Source: Chrysochromulina parva (lineage: Eukaryota > Haptophyta > Prymnesiales > Chrysochromulinaceae). Taken from it: a stretch of 12,392 bases of DNA. Location: the NCBI GenBank assembly GCA_002887195.1, contig PJAB01001756.1, positions 1-12,392 on the forward strand, given 5' to 3'. Shown here piece after piece: positions 1-7,700 of the stretch (the first letter of the stretch is position 1; each line of letters opens with the position of its first letter). The position numbers and the translations under genes are program-made. The notes under the pieces were generated by a model, which saw only the letters and a list, made by a program, of their open reading frames with translations, did not search any database and was not told the origin of the DNA.

Positions 1-860
1 GTATCTCGCTCTGCGGCATTCAGCGCGACCAGACCACCGCTGACTTCCGCTACAAGGAACTCCAGCCGCCCGATGCGATCCTGCTGGGGTCGGACCTGTC
101 ACAGGCTGTTGTCACAGGCGCATTGACGTCCATCAATCTCTGGGGCAAAAAGCTCGGGGACGAGGGCTGGGGCGCCATCTTTGCCGCCGTCTGCGGCAAC
201 AAGGACAGCAAGATCTTGTTTTTGGAAGTGTCCTGCGAAGACATCGGCCCTGCTGGTGTCAAGCTGATCGCCGAGGTGCTCCGCACGAGCGTCACAGGCG
301 CATTGACGTCCGTCGGGCTCAGGGGCAACAAGCTCGGGGACAAGGGCTGGGGTGCCATCTTTGCCGCCATCTGCGGCAACAAGGACAGCAAGATCTTGTT
401 TTTGGAAGTGTCCTGCGAAGACATCGGCCCTGCTGGTGGCAAGCTGATCGCCGAGGCGCTCCGCACGAGCGTCACAGGCGCGCTGACGAAGCTGTCGCTC
501 GCCCAAAACAAGTTGGAGGAGGAGGGCACCAAAGCCATCTGCGAGGCACTAGAACAGAACACGACGCTCAAGGAGCTTGACATCAGCGGCGGGTACGAAG
601 GCAACATCGGAGGGTCAGCAGGTGCCAAGCATGTGGCCAAGATGCTTGGCGTCAATGGCGGGCTGACGGTGGCCAACATCCTGGGAAATCAGCTTGATGC
701 GGAGTCCGCCAAGATGCTCGCCGAAGTCGCGAAGCAGAAGGGTATCTCGCTCTGCGGCATCCAGCGTGACCAGGCCACCGCTGACTTCTGCAACAAGCGC
801 CTCCAGCCGCCCGATGCGATCCTGCTGGCGTCGGACCTGTCACAGGCTGTTGTCACAGGC
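1..860 (+). repeat. Higher-order LRR repeat, period 741 bp (copies 1-119 and 742-860)
   Basis: Bases 1-119 and 742-860 both encode the ISLCGIQRDQ...PPDAILL.SDLSQAVVTG module. They differ at about 9 of 119 positions by eye (about 92% identical) with no gap. The spacing of 741 bp is 247 codons. The left copy is cut by the window edge, which suggests that the gene to the left is built from more copies of the same large unit. Confidence 0.8.
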
Positions 861-1165
861 ACGCTGACGAGCGTCGACCTGTCCAGAAATCATCTCACTG
901 ACCACGGCAGGGACATGACGGGAGCCAAGGAGCTCGCCGCCGCTCTTGACGTCAACGGCGCGCTGACAAAAATGGAGTAAGTTTGCCAAAATTTTGAACT
1001 CCCCTGTTTACCTGCTAGCAAACCTGGCTAACACACAGCAAGGTGATTGATCATACATCGACCCTTGTGCCATGCAGTCTTACCGACAACGATCTCAAAA
1101 AGGAAGGGAAGACCTTGATTCGTAACGCAGTGCAAGGAAAGGCTGGCTTTCAGCTTCAACTGTGA
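1..1165 (+). CDS. Leucine-rich-repeat protein, 3' end (partial, two exons: <1-976 and 1078-1165)
   Basis: The frame is open from base 3 to the window edge, so the true start lies to the left. Joining 3-976 to 1078-1165 gives 353 residues and a TGA stop at 1163-1165. The protein is an array of RNase-inhibitor-type LRRs with units of the form ALTSVGLRGNKLGDKGW and ALTKLSLAQNKLEEEG, that is L..L.L..N.L...G, followed by an amphipathic helix such as AICEAL. Between LRR blocks lies a non-LRR module starting GISLCGIQRDQ and containing PPDAILL.SDLSQAVVTG, present twice (start of window and residues about 248-286). Exon 2 adds LTDNDLKKEGKTLIRNAVQG and a short tail ending GFQLQL, so the last LRR reads ALTKMDLTDNDL only after splicing. 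No signal peptide or membrane segment is seen in this part. LRR arrays of this class usually act as intracellular protein-binding scaffolds. The ligand is unknown and I assign no specific function. Confidence 0.85.
111..470 (+). repeat. 180-bp direct tandem duplication inside the LRR exon
   Basis: Bases 111-290 and 291-470 align without gaps, with about 11 differences over 180 positions by eye (roughly 94% identity). A third, more diverged unit starts at 471. The unit is 60 codons, which is two LRRs, so the copy number can change without shifting the frame. Differences cluster at the solvent-exposed LRR positions (SINLWGKK versus SVGLRGNK), while the helix part is nearly identical. Confidence 0.9.
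977..1077 (+). other. GT-AG intron of the LRR gene (101 bp, phase 2)
   Basis: The 5' site reads GGA|GTAAGT, matching the intron side of the consensus exactly. The 3' site is CATGCAG|TCTT. A CTAAC branch-site candidate sits at 1028-1032, 45 nt before the acceptor AG. The intron is clearly more A+T-rich than its flanks. Splicing joins GA to T to make Asp and restores an LRR core (ALTKMDLTDNDL). Without splicing the frame stops at 978-980 directly after KME. A second AG at 1037-1038 would add 39 nt in frame. Confidence 0.85.
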
Positions 1166-1182
1166 AATGTTTGCCATCCAGA

Positions 1183-1214
1183 GCTCTCCAACAACGCACA
1201 CTTTGTTGGAGAGC
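1183..1214 (+). other. Perfect 12-bp inverted repeat (RNA hairpin candidate) in the LRR gene 3' UTR
   Basis: GCTCTCCAACAA (1183-1194) is followed by an 8-nt loop and the exact reverse complement TTGTTGGAGAGC (1203-1214). It starts 18 nt after the LRR stop codon. It would form in either strand's transcript, but only the LRR mRNA is expected to cover it with certainty. It could be an RNA-processing or stability element or the scar of a small inverted-repeat element. No U-tract follows, so it is not a bacterial-type terminator. Confidence 0.6.
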
Positions 1215-1263
1215 CTCCTCGACCTTAAAATGCCCTTAAAGGAACGCGGAGCCAACTAGCTAG

Positions 1264-1590
1264 CGGTACGAATTGTTGGCGGATGCACGTGGGGATCTTG
1301 TTGTTGAGCTGTTGGCGGAGCGGTACAGGAAGTGGGACGGTCGCGGGTGGAAGTGCGAAGTGGAGCGGTTTCCATGTCAAACCCCGCCGGGTTTCCGGTT
1401 GCGGTTGGGTTACATAGAGGATGGTGCGTGTGCGGTGTAATGGGGCGTGCAACCGTCGTTCTATGGTACTCGATTCGGTATTTTGATTGGCGAGAGAGAT
1501 TCCGAGAATGGGGAGGGTTTCACTAGTAATCAGGTAGTTACCACCCTCGATTGTCGCGGTTTCAACATGGCGCTGGTTCGGCTGATGTAG
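1264..1590 (+). pseudogene. Possible coding relic: frame with one internal stop, unknown family
   Basis: Starting just after an in-frame TAG (1261-1263), this frame reads RYELLADARGDLVVELLAER and then RYRKWDGRGWKCEVERF, reaches TAA at 1438-1440, and continues at once with WGVQPSFYGTRFGILIGERD to TAG at 1588-1590. Its composition is balanced and protein-like, with mixed charged, aromatic and hydrophobic residues, unlike the other frames here. There is no ATG near its beginning. It could be the remnant of an exon or of a degraded gene, or chance in GC-rich DNA. I do not recognise the family. Other overlapping open frames exist on both strands, so support is weak. Confidence 0.22.
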
Positions 1591-1716
1591 TATCTTGTGT
1601 CAAAAGCGCAAATCTTCTTGTCAGTCGTGCAGATGTACTCGTATTGCTATTGCTACGCTCCCTCAAGCCTCTACATCTAAAGCCGTACGCGGTCGAGGCG
1701 TGTACTACACTACGCT

Positions 1717-4700
1717 TTACGTACTTCTGACGCGTGTAACTTGACGTGAGGTTGAAAGCGCGACGTTGAAGAATGTCGGCGCGGATTTGACGGCCCACGC
1801 TGCAAACCATGCAACCAGCGTGCCGACGCCTAGCCACTGGCCAATACCAAGTGTGATCAGGCCAGCAGTGATCACAACGGTCGCGCTTGCGCCCCAAGCT
1901 ACCGCCAACCGGGTAGAGAGACTCGCGTGGTGGTGGGCACTCTTCGACGCGTGCCTCGCGTCGTCCGCACTAGACCCTACTTCGCGAGATGGAACCGACC
2001 GCGGCGACTGTGAAGAGCTTTGCCTCGCACTGCTGCTGGCAGCCGTGAGGATCTTAGCGGCGCGTCGACGCAGCCCGCCCCCTGCTGCCCCCGTCGCCGG
2101 CAACACTCGAAGCCAGTGTGGAGGGCGTGGCCACGAGCGCTGTGGTGGGCGAGGCCACGAGTGACTCACATGCCACAATCGGCCCACCCACCACTTAGGC
2201 CGCGCGCCAATTAGGCCATTAGTCCAGCAATTAGGCCACCACTTAGGCCGCGCGCCAACTCTGGCCGAGGGCGGTGAGGATGCGTTGCTCGAGCCCCACG
2301 CCTCTCCCCACGCCTCTCGGCACGCCCGGGGCAATGGCTGGACTCGTGCGGGCGCCCCTTGCGCGGTACTGGTGTCCGTTGAACCTTCCAGCTCGGCCAT
2401 GATTGACCTCGTCAGCTCCTCGCGTTCATCGTTGCGTGCCACGATTGTCTCGAGCTCAGCCCGCTGCCCCTCCAGCTCGAGCCTCTGGGCAGCGATGGCT
2501 TGTGACTCGAGCTCGAGAAGCGCTTTCAACTCGGACGCAGGGTCGGGCAAGTGGAGTCGCCGTGGAGCTCGCCAGGCGGCGTCGTTCATTTCGATGCCCT
2601 CCTCACTTGCATCCTCGTCGTCGTCCAAATCGGTCACCTCCATGGGGGCGCCGTCACGGGCGCCCTGGATCGCCTCGTAAGCAGACGGTGGGGAGGGCGG
2701 GGGCGTCTCGTTGTTACGGAGCGCCATGAGCGCGACTGCCGCCCGCACCTGCGTTCGAGCTGCCCAGGCGCCACAGAGTGGGCCGGCTGCGGACACGCGA
2801 GTCACACGCAGAGCTGCTCGAGGCGCCATCGACGACACCTGCCCTGTCGCTCCGAGGAGCTCCGCCGCGTTCGCGGGATCTGTGATGGTGGGGCGCTTGT
2901 GGTCAAGATCGAGTTGATCGGCGACCCTAACCAGCTCGTCGAGAGGAGCGGGAATCTCTGCGGGCACCGTTACGGGCGCGGCTTCCAGCTCGGAAAGTGG
3001 CCGTGGCGAGTGGATGCATGGCACGCAACGACGTGGCGAGTGTCGCTGGTCGAAAGCACCAAGGACCTCCACGAAAGAATGGCCTCGCTCGAGCTGCCTC
3101 GCCATGTCGTCAAAGGTGTTTAGATGCTGCCTCGCCATGTCCTCAATCCCATCGGGTGTCAGCCGCTGGCGGGACGATTGGTGACGCAGCAACGATGGTG
3201 CCTCCCCAAACTCGAGCACCTGCATCGTGTTCGCCGTGCCGTCCATGGGCTCGGGGAGCGTGCGTGCACTCCGCGGTCTCCCCGTGCTCTGCGGTTGCCC
3301 CGTGGCCCAACGGAAAGCATGCAAGCAGAGCACGCGAGTGATTCGCGAGCAGAGCAGCGCGGCAAGGACAGCGAGCAGCCCTAGGCCGGCTGTCTTGGGT
3401 GCAATGGCTGCACAGATGCAGAGCTCCGTCATCAGGCCGTTCCAAAACAGCTGCAGGCTCTGCGCCGCTACCTGGACGTGTGCTCGCGGTCTTGGAGTGT
3501 ACAGGGCAAGCGCTGAGCCGAGAGGCCCGGGCTCCATCTGGCCCTCTATCCGAATTGCGGCTGCCTCGTGGACCGCTTCGGCCTCTCTCTCGCTGCTTGG
3601 GTCGATGTTCTTCGCTCCTCGATACGCACGTGCATTGTTCCGGCGCGCCCACCTAATGAGCAGCAGCATCTCGCGGCTACTTTCGTGACTAATCTCGTGG
3701 GTAATCTGCCATCGAGATCGGCGCGCCCATCCAACGAGCAGCAGCAATGAACAGGCATCGAGCGCAAAGAGGCAGAGCACGATGCCCAGCGACGAAGCAC
3801 CGCTGCCACTCGTGTCGTGCGCATGCATCAGGAGCGGTGCCAGAGGCGGCGCTGGCGGCGCTGGCGACGAACTCGGGCCGTGTACCTCTATGATACCGAC
3901 GAGGAGCCCGCTCGACTGATACGTCGAGCACTCGAGCATGCCATCGATCACGGAGCTATTAAGCCCATGGAGGCTCCAGGATCGTGCGGCCACGTCCCAT
4001 TGGTGGCAGCGTATTCGTACTGAGCAGTTGGAGTCGATGTAGCCGTTTGGGCACACACAACGGCCGGCCACGCAATCGCCCAGGCCGCTGCACCAGTTCT
4101 GGTCGGAGCAGTCGCCCACACCAAGGATAAGGCGGCACGAAGTCCCCGTGGGCATGTGTGGCGGTACAGGCGGCGACGGAGGTGGCGGCGACGGAGGTGG
4201 CCTGGGCGGAGCCATGGGTGGAGGGCGAATGCGCGGTGGTGGTCTCAGTGGGGAAGGTGGCGGCAGCGATGGTGGTGGCTGTCTGGGCGGTGGAGGTGGC
4301 GGCGGCGGTGGCGGCGACCAAACGTCAACACAAGGCGCACAGATCGGGTACAACGCCGCAACGCGAGCAAAGGCTTCCGCCTCAGGGGCGCCGCCAAAGC
4401 GAATCTCGAGCTGCACGAGCTGATAGCAGGTCATGTCGGGTGAGTAGCTTGCAATCGTGTACAGGACTGAGCTGCACGTGGGTAGTGGCGGGGAGGGCGG
4501 CATGGCTGGAGGCTTAGGTGGAGGACGGCTTGGCGGTGGCTTTGGCGAGGGTGAGGCTGGAGGCGGGCTTGGCGGTGGCGGCGGTCTCGAGGGAGGGAGC
4601 TCTGGCGAAGGTGGGGGAGGGGGGCGTGGCGGTGCGGGCGGTGGAGAGGGCGGTCGCCGAGGCAGAGGAGGAGGCCATGGCGGTGATGATGGTGGTCGAG

Positions 4701-7700
4701 ATGGAGGCGGATCTGGAGGTGGTACCAACGGTGGCCTCTCGGGAGGCGGCGGCGGCGGCATGGGTGGAGGTGAGGGGCTTGGAGGGGGTGGCGGTGGCGG
4801 CGAAGGCGGCGGCGGACGCGCAGGAGGGCTTGGCGGTGGTGGAGAGGGCGGAGGAGGAGATGGTGGTGGGACTGGCGGCGGTGATGGCGGGGGTGGAGAT
4901 GGAGGTGGCCTCGGCGGAGGCTGTGGAGGACATGGCGGTGGTGATGGAGGTGGTGGCAATGGCGATGGAGGTGACAGAGGTGGTGGAGGCGATGGAGGCG
5001 ATGGAGGCGATGGAGGTGGTTGTGGAGGCGATGGCGGCGACGGCGGTGGGGATGGATGCGGTGGGGGCGGGGGAGGCGACGGTGGTGGTGATGGCAGCGG
5101 TGGAGAGGGTCGAGGCGATCGCGGAGGAGGCTTCAAGGGCGGGCTAGGCCTGGGCGGGGGTGGTGAGGGCCATGGCGGCCAGGGCGATGGTGGCGGAGGA
5201 GGCAGGGCCGGGGGCGAGTCTGGAAGTGGACGTAAGGGCGGATACGTGGGCGGCGGCGGTGATGGCTGCGGTGGCGTGGCGGGTGGTGGCGGCGAAGGGG
5301 GCGGTGGTGACGGGGGTGGAGGCTTGGGCGGTGGCTCTGGTGGCGGCGAAGGGGGAGGTGGTGAGGGGGGTGGCATAGGCGGTGGCGGGGAGGGCGGCAG
5401 CGATGGTGGTAAAGCCGGCGGTACCCCGGGCGGCGGCTTTGGGGGACGTCGTGGCCGCGGTGGTGGGGGAGCTCTTCGTGGCGGCCAGGGCGGCGGAGGA
5501 GCTTGTGGCAACGGAGATGGGGGAGGAGGCGCACATTCCCAAATACCTTGGAGCTGGCTGGGAGGTGCAGCAGCGGCACGAATCGAGAGCCGCACGGTGC
5601 TCTGCTCGCGCAGACTCCACACTGGCGGATGCAGCTCGGTGCCATTCTCGTGATGTACGCTAAAGTGTGCAACTGCTGTGCCCATCTCGAATCGCTCCTC
5701 AGAAAACGCACGAAACCCTGTCAGGAACACGGACAAGCCGGTACGCAAGCCGTCTGCCCACGCCGCGTTGCACCCAATCGATGATGGCAACTGCAAGGAG
5801 GCGTGAGCCCCGTTGCTCAGGGCGCGGACATGCACAGCTCCGGGACCCGTGGCACTACGTCCGCACAGATCCCACAGCGCCACACCCAGCCCAAGTTGAG
5901 CAGACTGCACCTCACGCACCTCACCCACGACAAGACCAACGCCGAGGGCCAGTCTGAACTCTTCGGTGCTATCGACGAGCGTGAGAGCGCGTAGCTGCGC
6001 CTGCTCGTGAAGACGGCGGCGGCGGAGGTCCTCTGACGACTCCGCCGCGTTGCGATTGCCTTGCTCGAACATGAGCCCGAAGCTAGCAGCTACGTGAGAA
6101 GCGGTCAGCTGCATCAGCCCCGAGCCCTGGGACGCCTCACCTGTGAGGAATCGCGAGAGGAGCTGCGCACCCAGATCGAGCGTGAGCTCATCACAGCGAC
6201 CGCTCGCAATCCGAAGCACAGCGGGTGCCAACAGGCCGAGCTGCTCCGAGCCTTGCATCGAAGGTACGTCTAGAAGCTTCATCAGTCGCTGTCGGTATGC
6301 CTCTTGGCGCGACTCTAGCTCAATGGTGGCGGCTTGCGCCTCGGCGCGATCATGCATCAGGATGGTGACGTTGATGAAGGAGGGAGGCAGCGGTGCGGGA
6401 GGTGCAGAAGGAGGTGGCGGCGGTGGTCGCGGACTCGGAGGCGGTGGCAGTCCAGGCGGCGGAGGCGGTAAAGGAGGAGGCGAGGGCGGAGGCGGGTGGT
6501 TGAATCTTCTATAGACGTTGAGCTCCGCGATGATCAGACTGCGCGCTGCCCCCAGCTGCTTCAGAGTCACATACTCACCCGTGCTCGAGCCAGTGCTTGC
6601 ACTGCCACACCACAGCACGTAAGGCTCGCTCGCCGGTTGACTTGCCGCGTAGCTGGCCTGACCGCAACGTCTTGCGCCGGCAGCGGGATTGGTCTCGCCA
6701 AAGCTTGGAGAGATCCACACTTCAAAGTCCCCAAGCTCGGGCGCAGCGGCGAAGCGAGTGTTGAACACAGCCACGTAGCCAAGGCGCATGCCCACCGCGA
6801 TGCGGACCGAGAACCAAGCGCCCAGCTGTACGCCACTCCAGCAGTACGTGTCGAAGTTTCGATCGATGGCACGGCTGGCTCCAAAGTGTGCCGAGACGCC
6901 AAAGAGCTCGATCGAGCTCAACTCGGCAGAGAGCCTTGTAGCTTCAGACAATTGGTTTAGCCCTGGGATGGGCGGGGCGGGCGATGGCGCGGGAGCTGGA
7001 AGGGGTGGCGGTGGGTTTGGCAATGGCGGACAACGCGGAGGCCGAGATGGAGGTTTGGGGGGTGGGGGTAGCGGAGAGGCTGGCGCCAGCGGGGGTGGTG
7101 TGGAGTTCAGTGCCGCTTCGAGTGTGTAAGTCATTTCTTGGATGAGCACCTCGGCCATAGCCATCTCGTGGTTGTAGGCCTCTCCCAAGGAGCTGACCAA
7201 GGCTCCGTAGTGCGAGAGGTCGTTGCGGACCTTTGCTGCAAGAATGCGCTCGACCACTGAGTCCACCACGGCCACGTTCATGGTAACGGGTAGTACGTCG
7301 TGCAAGACCGCCTCCAAGGATGCCGCCGCATCGTACACGTCCCTCGCCACGACCGTGACCGTCCAGTTGCCCGGATGCGCTGGCAGCCATGCTGCCGACG
7401 CAGCAACGCTGGTTGAGCTCACGGGCTGCTCTGCGGCGCCTCCTGCTACGCTGCCGCTCGGACGGACGGCAAAGCTGTACATGAGGGGCAAGTCGTCGTC
7501 GTCGTCAGTCCAATCCAAGGCTCGAAGCTGCACCATCGTAGTGAGCGCGATGGCTGGCGCATCGAAGCCAATCCACAGCTGCCCCCCAAACGGAGGCGTA
7601 TTCATCGTCAGCGTCACGTAGCTCGTCGCTACGTTGGAGACATCGACGACGAACGCAGCCTGTAGAGCAAATGTGTACTCTGCGCCGGGTGTGAGAGCGC

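Larger units (their letters stand above)
1166..1716. other. Spacer between the two convergent genes (3' UTRs plus intergenic DNA)
   Basis: This 551-bp stretch separates the TGA of the LRR gene from the TAA of the giant gene. It contains the hairpin at 1183-1214, a short CTAGCTAG palindrome near 1256-1263 and a protein-like frame at 1264-1590. I see no canonical AATAAA. A TGTAA, the green-algal type of polyadenylation signal, occurs at 1436-1440 on the + strand, but this is too short to carry weight. No tRNA-like fold or transposase frame is recognised. Confidence 0.6.

Noticed and set aside
99..506. Repeated - strand frames opposite the LRR exon
   Set aside because: They are shadows of the 180-bp duplication. 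The + strand gives the LRR consensus and correct splicing.
1183..1214. Rho-independent terminator
   Set aside because: The gene is eukaryotic (spliced) and no T-tract follows the stem.
1562..1897. 111-codon - strand frame overlapping the end of the giant gene
   Set aside because: It overlaps the giant frame in another phase, shows no recognisable motif and has irregular composition.
3340..3792. PLAT domain or polycystin channel in the membrane half
   Set aside because: The loop after TM1 is too short for PLAT, no PLAT strand pattern is visible, and too few helices follow for a channel body.
4457..5653. 398-codon Gly-rich frame on the + strand, resembling a glycine-rich or PE-PGRS-like protein
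   Set aside because: Again antisense to a Pro-rich spacer in the giant gene. It has no domain outside the repeat.
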